From Alphaproteobacteria bacterium (GTDB lineage Bacteria > Myxococcota_A > UBA796 > GCA-2862545), in the NCBI GenBank assembly GCA_020632955.1, contig JACKEO010000032.1:1-30322 (forward strand): a stretch of 30,322 nt of DNA, written 5' to 3'. The notes below the pieces were generated by a model that saw only the letters and a list, made by a program, of their open reading frames with translations, was not told the origin of the DNA and did no database searches. The position numbers and the translations under genes are program-made. Within the stretch, counting starts at the first letter, position 1. Each line of letters opens with the position of its first letter. Of this stretch, positions 9,812 to 16,920 are shown piece by piece.

Positions 9812-9845
9812 TGGGCCCACCGGCGGTATACGTGGGCCCGCCGGA
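9812..9845 (+). promoter_or_regulatory. Paired direct and inverted repeats upstream of M16 protease gene
   Basis: TGGGCCCACCGG at 9812-9823 is repeated as TGGGCCCGCCGG at 9834-9845, exactly 22 bp (about two helical turns) apart. The same bases form a GGGCCCAC/GTGGGCCC inverted repeat (9813-9820 and 9832-9839) around GGTATAC. This could be an operator over a promoter or a terminator hairpin for the preceding gene. It is 52 bp upstream of the ATG at 9897. Confidence 0.4.
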
Positions 9846-9896
9846 AGAACCCGCCCCGGGGTGGGGTCTGCCCGTCGCCCGAGTCGAGAGGGACCC

Positions 9897-12800
9897 ATGC
9901 ACACGCCGCTCCGCGCCTTCGCCCTTGCGCTCCTCGCGCCCGCCCTCGCCCACGCCGCCCCCGGCGACGAGGGCCTGGTCACCGAGGAGGTCACGGTCAC
10001 GGCCGCCCCCGGCAAGGCCCCGCGCCCCAGCCTGAACCTCAGCCTGCCGAAGTACGACCTGCCGATGCAGGACCTGCGCTTCCCGTCGGGCCTGCGTGTC
10101 ATCTTCCAGAAGGACTCCACCCAGCCGATCATCGCGATCACCTCGGTCACCGACCACGGCTCGTCGGAGGACCCCCTGGGCAAGGAGGGCATCGCCCACC
10201 TCGTCGAGCACCTCTGGTTCCGCTCCGAGCACGGCGAGCTGCCCAAGACCTGGGACCTGCTCGAGGCGGAGATGGGCTGCGATCTCAACGCCTTCACGCA
10301 GTACGACATCACCGCCTACATGACGTCGTGCGGCAGCCAGTTCCTCGAGGCGATGCTCAAGCTCGAGTCGCTGCGCATCACCGACACCGTCAAGGGCGTC
10401 ACCGAGGAGATGGTCGACACCGAGGTGGAGGTCGTCCGCAACGAGATCCGCATGCGCGGCGAGAACTTCAACATCCCGTTCTTCACGATGTGGGAGTACG
10501 TCAACAAGCACATGTTCCCGGAGGGCCACCCCTACCACCGGTCGATCGCGGGCGATCACACCACCATCCGGAACTGCAAGCTCGCCGACGTCCAGAAGTT
10601 CACCGAGGAGAAGTACCGCCCGGCCGACACCACGATCATGGTCGTGGGCGATCTGCCCGACACCTCCTTCAACTACCTGGTCGACCTGGTGGTGCGGACC
10701 TTCGACCTGTCGCTGCTCGACGCGGGGCTCACCGACGAGCTCATCCGCTACAGCCCCAAGCCCGGCATCGACAAGCCGGACCCGCGGAACCCCGAGCACT
10801 ACTACATGGTGCCGATGAACCCCGCGGCGCCCGACGAGACGCTGCCCATCCAGGTCACCTTCCCGCCGCGCGCCGCCGAGTTCGCGAACGTCGAGCCCCC
10901 CGCCCCGGTCACGATGGACATGGGCGTGTACGAGGCCCCGGTCGAGAAGCCCGTGGTGGTCGTCGCGTGGACCCTGCCCGCCGGGTACCAGGGCATCGAC
11001 ACCCTGATGCAGATCTCCGGCGGCCTGATGAACGGCTTCGTCGCCGGCGGCCTCCAGGACAGCGGCGGCAACTGGCGCCTGCCCGACATGAAGGACTTCT
11101 TCGGCTGCGGCGCCCTGCCGTCGAAGCGCAGCACCACCCTGCTGTGCGTGGTGGAGGTCAAGAGCAACGACGCCAACGCCGAGCAGGTCGCCCAGACCAT
11201 GATCTCCCAGGTCTCGGGCATCTACGACGCCACCTTCGACGACTTCCAGAAGCAGATCCTCGAGGTGCAGCTCTCGCGCGCCCGCAACGAGTTCCTCGTC
11301 GACATCCTCACGTCGGTCGACATCTTCGCGTCGATCGGCGCCGGCCGGGCCACCGAGACCAGCCAGTTCGCGCACTTCACCGGCGACCTCAAGTACTTCC
11401 AGAACGCCATGGAGGAGGTCAAGAAGGTCCAGCTCTACCAGATCACCGAGCTGCTCTCGAAGTGGGCCACCCGCGACCGCGCCGGTGCCGTCTTCCTCAA
11501 GCCGGCCAGCCGCGACGAGGTGGCGATGCTGTCGGAGGACACCGAGGGCTCCGGCGGCCACTTCCGTGGCGGCGGCGAGAGCGCCATCCTCAAGCCCAGC
11601 ATCGACCCCAAGACGCTCACCCCCACCGTGCTGCGCGACATGATCGCCACGCCCGACCTGTCGCGGGTGGAGGACTTCCGCCTGCCGAACGGCCTGCGCG
11701 TGGTGGTGGTGCCCCACGGCGAGGCGCCCCTCGTCCGCATCACGCTGGCGGCCTACGGCGGCGGCGCCCTCGACACCGAGGGCCGCAACGAGCTGGCCTC
11801 GCGCTTCTTCACCTTCGACGACTACGATCCCCTGCGCATCGGCGGGGAGTGGCGTCCCTGGCGCAACAGCGGGAACCTCACCACCAGCACGATGTACACG
11901 TACGTCGGCTCGATGAACGACTTCGAGTGGCAGGTCGAGGACACCATGGACACGATGACCCTGCGGGCATCGTCCGGGAACCTCGACGCGGCGCTCTGGA
12001 TGATGCGCGAGCGCGTGAGCACGCTCAAGCCCTACCTGGCGGGCAAGCCGGTCTTCATCAAGCGGCTGCGCGGCGCCGAGAAGAAGGAGTGGTTCGACGT
12101 CGACGCCACCATCCGCCGCATGCGCAACGAGCACGTCAACCCGGATCACCCGTACTACGACGACATCGACTGGGTCGACATCGACATGCTCGAGAAGCTC
12201 GGTGCCGGCGACCTGTCGGCCCTCGCCGACGAGAAGTGGCAGCCCGCCAACAGCGTGCTGGTGATCGTCGGCAAGGTCGACCCGCAGGCCGCCAAGGACC
12301 TGGCGATCCGCACCTTCGCCGGGTGGGAGCCCAAGGGCGAGGCCTCGGGCAAGCGCATGCCCGCGGTGCCCGGCCCCAACCCCGCCAAGGATCGCGCGAT
12401 CTACGTCTTCGACGACAAGGGCAAGACGCAGACCAACGTCACGCTGGTGTGCCCGCTGGCCCCCGCGAAGAGCGAGCCCAGCCCCGCGCACGAGCTGCTC
12501 GGCGACGTGGCCCGCATGACGCTGTTCGCCAAGCTCCGTGAGGAGGCGGGCGTCGTCTACTCCCCCTTCGCCGGCGCCTTCACGTTCCCCGGCGGCTCGT
12601 CGATGATGTACATGACCGCCGCCATCCAGAACGACTCCGCCGTCTTCGCGATGGAGCAGTACCTGGACTACCTGGAGCAGGCCTCGAACGGGAAGGTCGA
12701 CGAGACCGACCTGCGCATCAAGCAGCTCGCCACGGCGTCCGGCTACGTGCTGCGCCAGCAGTCCATCGACCAGATGGCCGGGCGCATCATGAGCGCCATC

Positions 12801-13139
12801 GAGAACGACCAGCCCTGGACCACGTACGACGACTACGCCGACGCGCTGTCCAACCTGCAGATCGCCGACCTCGCCGAGATCACCAAGGGCTGCGCCGACC
12901 ACGCCTTCATCGCCTTCAAGGGCCCCAAGGCCAAGATCTCCGAGCAGCTCGACGCCGGCGGCTACACCTACGAGGTGGTCGACGTGAAGGAGCGCGCCAA
13001 GGCGATCTACGAGCAGAACGACCCGAAGGGCTACAAGAAGTACCTGAAGGCCGAGGCGAAGAAGGAGAAGAAGAAGAAGGACGACGAGGACGAGGAGAAG
13101 GAGGACGGCGAGGAGGAGGACGAGGGCGAAGAGGACTGA
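9897..13139 (+). CDS. Secreted two-domain M16 (insulinase/pitrilysin) metalloprotease
   Basis: A 1080-residue periplasmic zinc protease. Residues 1-20 are a signal peptide ending in AHA. The N-terminal M16 half carries the inverted zinc motif HLVEH (H101, E104, H105) and a downstream Glu in 'TEVEVVRNEI' (E183 fits the family spacing; E176 is also near). The second M16 half starts near residue 580 ('LSRVEDFRLPNGLRVVVVPH') and lacks HxxEH, the usual active/inactive pair. Two oddities: the mature N terminus contains EEVTVTA (residues 30-36), like a TonB box, and the last 35 or so residues are a Lys then Glu/Asp run. ATG 9897 is chosen because it starts the signal peptide, with GAGAGGG upstream; the same frame is open back to 8523 but overlaps the preceding gene. 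Peptide substrates are unknown. Confidence 0.93.
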   Translation: MHTPLRAFALALLAPALAHAAPGDEGLVTEEVTVTAAPGKAPRPSLNLSLPKYDLPMQDLRFPSGLRVIFQKDSTQPIIAITSVTDHGSSEDPLGKEGIAHLVEHLWFRSEHGELPKTWDLLEAEMGCDLNAFTQYDITAYMTSCGSQFLEAMLKLESLRITDTVKGVTEEMVDTEVEVVRNEIRMRGENFNIPFFTMWEYVNKHMFPEGHPYHRSIAGDHTTIRNCKLADVQKFTEEKYRPADTTIMVVGDLPDTSFNYLVDLVVRTFDLSLLDAGLTDELIRYSPKPGIDKPDPRNPEHYYMVPMNPAAPDETLPIQVTFPPRAAEFANVEPPAPVTMDMGVYEAPVEKPVVVVAWTLPAGYQGIDTLMQISGGLMNGFVAGGLQDSGGNWRLPDMKDFFGCGALPSKRSTTLLCVVEVKSNDANAEQVAQTMISQVSGIYDATFDDFQKQILEVQLSRARNEFLVDILTSVDIFASIGAGRATETSQFAHFTGDLKYFQNAMEEVKKVQLYQITELLSKWATRDRAGAVFLKPASRDEVAMLSEDTEGSGGHFRGGGESAILKPSIDPKTLTPTVLRDMIATPDLSRVEDFRLPNGLRVVVVPHGEAPLVRITLAAYGGGALDTEGRNELASRFFTFDDYDPLRIGGEWRPWRNSGNLTTSTMYTYVGSMNDFEWQVEDTMDTMTLRASSGNLDAALWMMRERVSTLKPYLAGKPVFIKRLRGAEKKEWFDVDATIRRMRNEHVNPDHPYYDDIDWVDIDMLEKLGAGDLSALADEKWQPANSVLVIVGKVDPQAAKDLAIRTFAGWEPKGEASGKRMPAVPGPNPAKDRAIYVFDDKGKTQTNVTLVCPLAPAKSEPSPAHELLGDVARMTLFAKLREEAGVVYSPFAGAFTFPGGSSMMYMTAAIQNDSAVFAMEQYLDYLEQASNGKVDETDLRIKQLATASGYVLRQQSIDQMAGRIMSAIENDQPWTTYDDYADALSNLQIADLAEITKGCADHAFIAFKGPKAKISEQLDAGGYTYEVVDVKERAKAIYEQNDPKGYKKYLKAEAKKEKKKKDDEDEEKEDGEEEDEGEED

Positions 13140-13162
13140 TCGCGCCCCCGGGCATCCTCCTG

Positions 13163-13250
13163 CCCCCCGAACGAGCTCGCCCCGGCAGCGGGGCCCACCC
13201 CCGGCACGCCGGCGTGGGTCCCCCGCTCCGGGGCGAGGTGCTCAGGGGGG
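13163..13250. terminator. Very long imperfect stem-loop between convergent genes
   Basis: CCCCCC at 13163-13168 and GGGGGG at 13245-13250 are the outer ends of an 88-bp palindrome-like sequence centred on CCGGC-AC-GCCGG (13201-13212). Inner blocks pair in order with small bulges: CCCAC with GTGGG, GGGG with CCCC, AGC with GCT, GGCCCC-type with CGGGGCG. It lies between the converging M16 (ends 13139) and TerB-like (ends 13278) genes and probably ends transcription from both sides. Confidence 0.7.
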
Positions 13251-13277
13251 ACGGGCGGAGGAGCCGCCCACCCCGGA

Positions 13278-13844
13278 TCAGGCGGTGAGCAGCTCGTCGA
13301 GCTTGCGCAGGGCCTCGCGCTCGTCGGCCGACACCGAGCCCAGGCCGAAGAGGCCGCCCGAGCTGCGGGCGATGCGGCGCGCCTTCTCGAGCAGGTCGTC
13401 GTGCAGGGCCTGCCGCTCCACCGAGGTGAGGTGGGGACGCAGGGCCTGGTGGTAGGACCGCCAGGCGTCGAAGAGCTCGGGCCGCGGCGCGCGGGAGAGC
13501 CAGGACTGCAGCAGGGCGTAGCCCGGGCCGTCGTCGCGCATGCCCACGGCGCGCGCCTCGAGGAGGATGGCCTCCGCCTCGCCGTCGTCGAGCACCTCGT
13601 CGGCCCACGCCACGTAGAGCAGCGGCACGATGGCGAAGGCGGCGAGCGTGTCGGGCGTGAGGCCGAGATCGGCGAGGCGATCGAGGACCTCCCCGTTCTG
13701 GATGCCGGTGAGCGCCGCGAGATCCACGGCGGCCTGCTGCTTGGCGGCCTTCTCCTTGATCGCGACGAGGAGCTGGCGATCCCGCTCGGCGAAGAAGATG
13801 TCCTCGAGGGTCTTGCCGCGGTCGTGGAGGGGGTCGTGGGACAT
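13278..13844 (-). CDS. TerB-like helical protein of unknown function
   Basis: A 188-residue protein, probably all-helical, without signal peptide or membrane helix. The stretch 'LLYVAWADEVLDDGEAEAIL' resembles the core of TerB-like domains, in which an acidic helix pair ('AWAD', 'LDDGE') can bind metal. Residues about 1-55 are charged and may form a separate helical part. The ATG at 13844 has GGAG about 8 bp upstream; an in-frame ATG at 13925 would add an Arg-rich stretch lying in the divergent promoter region and is rejected. TerB proteins are linked by family name to tellurite resistance, but this gene has no ter neighbours, so no such role is claimed. It diverges from the membrane protein gene at 13985. 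Confidence 0.7.
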   Translation of the reverse strand: MSHDPLHDRGKTLEDIFFAERDRQLLVAIKEKAAKQQAAVDLAALTGIQNGEVLDRLADLGLTPDTLAAFAIVPLLYVAWADEVLDDGEAEAILLEARAVGMRDDGPGYALLQSWLSRAPRPELFDAWRSYHQALRPHLTSVERQALHDDLLEKARRIARSSGGLFGLGSVSADEREALRKLDELLTA

Positions 13845-13881
13845 GGTGGGCGCTCCGCGACGCGCCACGGAGGGGCGCGCA

Positions 13882-13925
13882 GTGTGGTCGGCGTCGTAAC
13901 GCCGGCGGCGCCTCCGCGACCACAC
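13882..13925. promoter_or_regulatory. 9-bp inverted repeat in a divergent promoter region
   Basis: GTGTGGTCG (13882-13890) and CGACCACAC (13917-13925) are perfect reverse complements separated by 26 bp. The pair sits midway between the divergent TerB-like and two-helix membrane protein genes, where an operator for both would be expected. Alternatively it is a chance hairpin. Confidence 0.35.
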
Positions 13926-13984
13926 GCAGCCGCCCGCCCGGCGACGGGCTAGGGCCTTCGAGGCGCGCGAGCCGGAGTGGCGCG

Positions 13985-14368
13985 ATGGACGGTCTGGACG
14001 ACGGAGCCCACACGGACGCCCTCTTCCTCGACGTGGAGGCGTTCGACGAGACGTGGAGCCCGTGGCCCGAGGCCCCGGAGATCGCCGACGACGGGGGGAT
14101 CGTCACGCCCCCCCCGCCCGAGCCGCCGCGGCGACGGCCCGGAGGCGGCGGCGCGCCCCACCCCGATCGCGCCGCGGTCAATCCGTGGATGACCCTCGCG
14201 ATCGTGGCCCTGTTCGTCGCCTCGGGCGCGCTGCAGCTGCTCACCATCAGCGCGGGCGCCCGGGGAGGCCTCGCGGCCGCCTACGCCCTGTCGGCGGCCT
14301 TCGGCGTGCTCTTCCTCGGTCCCTTCGTCGTCGGCGCCCTCTGGCTGGGCCGCCAGCGGCGATCCTGA
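13985..14368 (+). CDS. Small two-helix membrane protein
   Basis: A 127-residue protein of no recognised family. The first 65 residues are acidic then Pro/Arg-rich ('PPPPEPPRRRPGGGGAP') and look disordered and cytoplasmic. Two hydrophobic helices follow (about residues 68-87 and 95-120), and the protein ends in RQRRS, suggesting both termini are cytoplasmic. The ATG has GGAG 7 bp upstream. The stop is only 9 bp before the GTG of the TPR gene, so the two are an operon and may work together. Confidence 0.75.
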   Translation: MDGLDDGAHTDALFLDVEAFDETWSPWPEAPEIADDGGIVTPPPPEPPRRRPGGGGAPHPDRAAVNPWMTLAIVALFVASGALQLLTISAGARGGLAAAYALSAAFGVLFLGPFVVGALWLGRQRRS

Positions 14369-14377
14369 GCGCCCGTC

Positions 14378-15583
14378 GTGCAGCCCACCGTGCCCGACAC
14401 CGCCCGGCTCACGCCCCACGCCGAGGCGGCCGAGGCGGAGGCCGTCGCCCAGACCTCCCCTGCGGGCCGTGCCCGCGGCTGGGCCGAGGCCGCGCGCACC
14501 TGGCTGCGCGCAGGTCGACCCGATCGCGTGGCGGTCGCCCTGGAACGGGCCGAGCAGGAGGCGGAGCGCGCCCACGACGTCACCGCCCGCGGCGTGGTGG
14601 CGGCAGTGGCGGCGGAGCAGGCGCTCCGCGTGGGCCGCACCCGCCCCGCGGTGCTCCACGCCGAGGCCGCCGTCCACGATCTCGCCGAGGGCGCCGACGA
14701 CGAGCTCGCACGGGCCCTGCTGGTGCTGGCCACCGCCCGCGAGGCCGACGGCGGTGTGGAGGTCGACGCCCTCCTCGAGGAGGCGGCGCGCCGGGCCGAC
14801 GGCGAAGGCCGCGGCGTGGCCCTCGAGATCGCCCTGGCGCGGGCGAGCCGCCCCGTCCGCCTCGGGCACCCCGGCCAGGCCCTCCGCGCCCTGCGGCAGG
14901 TGGTGTCGGCGGCCGAGGCCGCGGGCGACCCGGTGCTGGAGGCCGCGGCGCTGACCGCCCTGGGGCGCGCCCTGGTCGACGCCAGGGACTACGTGCGCGC
15001 CCGCCCCGCCCACGAGCGTGCGCTCGCCCTGCACGCGGCCCTGGGAGCGCGTCCGGGCGTGGTGGCCAGCCTGGGTGGCCTGGGGCTGTGCAAGCTCGGC
15101 ACCGGGGGCACGGCCGACGCGGTCCCCCTGCTCACCCGGGCCATCGACGGCTGCCGCGCCACGGGCGACCTTCCCGCCGAGGCCGCCTGGCGGGCCCACC
15201 TCGACCACGCGCTCGTGCTCCTGCAGCGCACCGAGTGGCGCGCGCGGGAGCTGCGTCGCTTCGTCGAGGTGGTGCGCGCGCTCGGCGACGAGGCCGGCAC
15301 CGCCTCGCTGCTCTGCGAGCTGGGCAACACGCTGCGCGAGGTGCGCGATCTGGAGGGCTCCGCCGCCGCCCACGCCGCCAGCCTGGCCATCAGCGAGGCC
15401 CGCGGCGACGCCCACGCCGCCAGCATCGACCACGCGAACCTGGGCTGGACGGCCCTGGCCGCCGACGACCTCGACGCCGCCCACGCCGCCTTCCGCCGCG
15501 CCCTCGAGCTGGCCGCACCGGACGCCCCGCACCGCCCCGCGGTCGCCGAGATCCTCACCCGTCTCGACCAGCGTCCCACGTAG
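14378..15583 (+). CDS. TPR-repeat protein
   Basis: A 401-residue Ala-rich helical protein with no signal peptide. Tetratricopeptide-like units are visible through most of the length, clearest at the C terminus ('AASIDHANLGWTALAADDLD' then 'AHAAFRRALELA') and in the middle ('LGRALVDARDYVRARPAHER'). Such scaffolds mediate protein-protein contacts. It starts with GTG at 14378, 9 bp after the stop of the membrane protein gene, so translational coupling is likely. It ends 15 bp before the stop of the convergent receiver-domain gene. The ligand or partner is unknown. Confidence 0.8.
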   Translation: MQPTVPDTARLTPHAEAAEAEAVAQTSPAGRARGWAEAARTWLRAGRPDRVAVALERAEQEAERAHDVTARGVVAAVAAEQALRVGRTRPAVLHAEAAVHDLAEGADDELARALLVLATAREADGGVEVDALLEEAARRADGEGRGVALEIALARASRPVRLGHPGQALRALRQVVSAAEAAGDPVLEAAALTALGRALVDARDYVRARPAHERALALHAALGARPGVVASLGGLGLCKLGTGGTADAVPLLTRAIDGCRATGDLPAEAAWRAHLDHALVLLQRTEWRARELRRFVEVVRALGDEAGTASLLCELGNTLREVRDLEGSAAAHAASLAISEARGDAHAASIDHANLGWTALAADDLDAAHAAFRRALELAAPDAPHRPAVAEILTRLDQRPT

Positions 15584-15598
15584 ACGCCCGGCGCGCCG

Positions 15599-16048
15599 TC
15601 ACTCCGAGGCGAGGGCCTCCTCGACCGCCCGCACCACGTTGAAGCCCGCGCCCGCCTTCTGCACCCAGCCGTCGACGCCGGTGTACCCGCCCACCGCCGC
15701 GATGGCGTCGGTGTCGTAGCCCGTGATGGCGAGCACCTTGATGCGGCCGTGGCGCTCGGCGAGCTCCTGGGCGCGCAGCCAGCCGTCGCTGCCGTCCGCG
15801 AGGCGGCTGTCGGCCACGATCAGGTCGACCGGGCCGTCCTCGAGCGCGGCCGCGAGGCCGTCGGAGTCGTCGACCTCGATGACGTCGTAGCCCTCCGAGC
15901 GGAGCACCCGGGTGATGCCCCGACGGAAGAGGAGATCGTCGTCGAGGACGACGATCGTCGCGCGCGGCGGGTCGGCATTGCGCTGGCGATCGCCCGCGCG
16001 GTTGCCTCCCTGCTGCCCGCCACCGCTGCTGCTGCTCCCCACGGGCAT
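15599..16048 (-). CDS. Stand-alone response regulator receiver domain
   Basis: A 149-residue protein consisting of a Gly/Ser/Gln-rich N-terminal segment (residues 1-30) and one CheY-like receiver domain. All phosphotransfer residues are present: the acidic pocket D36-D38 in 'VVLDDDLLF', phosphoacceptor D80 in 'LIVADSRL', T109 in 'AITGYD' and K131 in 'WVQKAGAG'. There is no output domain, so it probably acts by protein contact after phosphorylation by a kinase encoded elsewhere. The ATG at 16048 has GGAGGG about 5 bp upstream; the frame is open to 16204 but that extension overlaps the upstream gene. A TATACC inside a palindrome (16079-16088) lies upstream and may be its promoter. Confidence 0.9.
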   Translation of the reverse strand: MPVGSSSSGGGQQGGNRAGDRQRNADPPRATIVVLDDDLLFRRGITRVLRSEGYDVIEVDDSDGLAAALEDGPVDLIVADSRLADGSDGWLRAQELAERHGRIKVLAITGYDTDAIAAVGGYTGVDGWVQKAGAGFNVVRAVEEALASE

Positions 16049-16078
16049 GTGCCCTCCGCCGCGAGTCCAAGGTGACAC

Positions 16079-16088
16079 GGGTATACCC
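16079..16088 (-). promoter_or_regulatory. GGGTATACCC palindrome upstream of receiver-domain gene
   Basis: A perfect 10-bp palindrome, 31 bp upstream of the ATG at 16048 and one of the few AT-containing patches nearby. TATACC on the minus strand could be a -10 element. No matching -35 was found at 16-18 bp, so this is tentative. Confidence 0.3.
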
Positions 16089-16118
16089 CGGACCGACCCC
16101 GCGCCGGTACTCCGAGGA

Positions 16119-16874
16119 TCAGCCGGTGAGCCTGCGGGTGCCTCCACCGCCGCCCATGGCCGGATCGATCTGGGCTTCCATCCCGCGTCGATAGCCCTCC
16201 GCATCGAAGGATCCCACGCCCGACGGCATCGCCCGCCAGCGCACGCCGGCCTTGCGCATCCAGGCGTCCAGCTCCTTGCGCTGCCGGCGCGCCTCCTCGG
16301 TGGCCACCGGGTCCTTGTCGAGCTCGGCGCGGCGGTCGCGCTCGAGACGCTCCTTCACGCCCAGCACGAAGCTCACGCAGAAGGCCTCGCGGGCGTCGAG
16401 CTGCTGCTTGCGGTGCAGGGCGTCCCAGGTGCCGTCGTCCTGCAGGGCGGCCGCGTGCTCGCGCCAGCCCTCGCGGAGCTGCCGCAGGTAGACCGCGAAG
16501 GCGTACTCCACCTGCGGGAGCGCAGCCTCGGGTCCGAAGGTCTCGACCACCGTCTCCCGCGCGCGGTGCAGGGCCACGCAGTCCAGGTACTCGGCGAGAC
16601 ACACCGCCAGGGTGTGGCGCCAGGCCTCGTCCTTGCCCAGCTCGAAGGTGCGGTGGCGGAAGTCGAAGGCGCCCACCCAGTCGGGCGAGTCCACCGCGGC
16701 CCAGGTGAGGCCGTGACGCGTGAGCAGCTCCTCGGCCCGCTGTCGCGCGCTGCGGCCCTCGGGCTGGCCGGCCTGATCCTCGGCCAGGCGGAGCAGCTTG
16801 CGCACCCGCGTCATGGCGCGCAGGCGGCGCGTCAGCGCATCGGGATCCTTGTCGAGTCCACGGGGACGGTACAC
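16119..16874 (-). CDS. DUF2786 domain protein
   Basis: A 251-residue soluble protein. Residues about 25-60 match the DUF2786 pattern ('RKLLRLAEDQAGQPEGRSAR' then 'QRAEELLTRHGL'), a short helical domain often found in phage-like or hypothetical proteins. The rest is a larger C-terminal region of the kind that follows DUF2786 in such proteins, with a conserved-looking 'HRTFELGKDEAWRHTLA' strand-helix unit and an Arg/Glu-rich helix. The GTG at 16874 is preferred because TTGGAGG lies 4 bp before it; a GTG at 16889 is in frame but would place that ribosome site inside the gene. A TAGGAT at 16898-16893 could be a -10 element. The acyltransferase gene lies 46 bp upstream. Function is unknown. Confidence 0.75.
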   Translation of the reverse strand: MYRPRGLDKDPDALTRRLRAMTRVRKLLRLAEDQAGQPEGRSARQRAEELLTRHGLTWAAVDSPDWVGAFDFRHRTFELGKDEAWRHTLAVCLAEYLDCVALHRARETVVETFGPEAALPQVEYAFAVYLRQLREGWREHAAALQDDGTWDALHRKQQLDAREAFCVSFVLGVKERLERDRRAELDKDPVATEEARRQRKELDAWMRKAGVRWRAMPSGVGSFDAEGYRRGMEAQIDPAMGGGGGTRRLTG

Positions 16875-16920
16875 CGCGCCTCCAAGCACCCGATCCTAGC
16901 GCATCCGCGGCGCGCCGGCG

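Noticed and set aside
9705..12902. Minus-strand open frame of about 1065 codons opposite the M16 protease gene
   Set aside because: No recognisable motif and skewed composition; the plus strand encodes an intact M16 protease with HLVEH.
13278..13844. Tellurite resistance function for the TerB-like protein
   Set aside because: Only a short motif resembles TerB and no terC/terD/terZ neighbours are present, so a resistance role is not supported.
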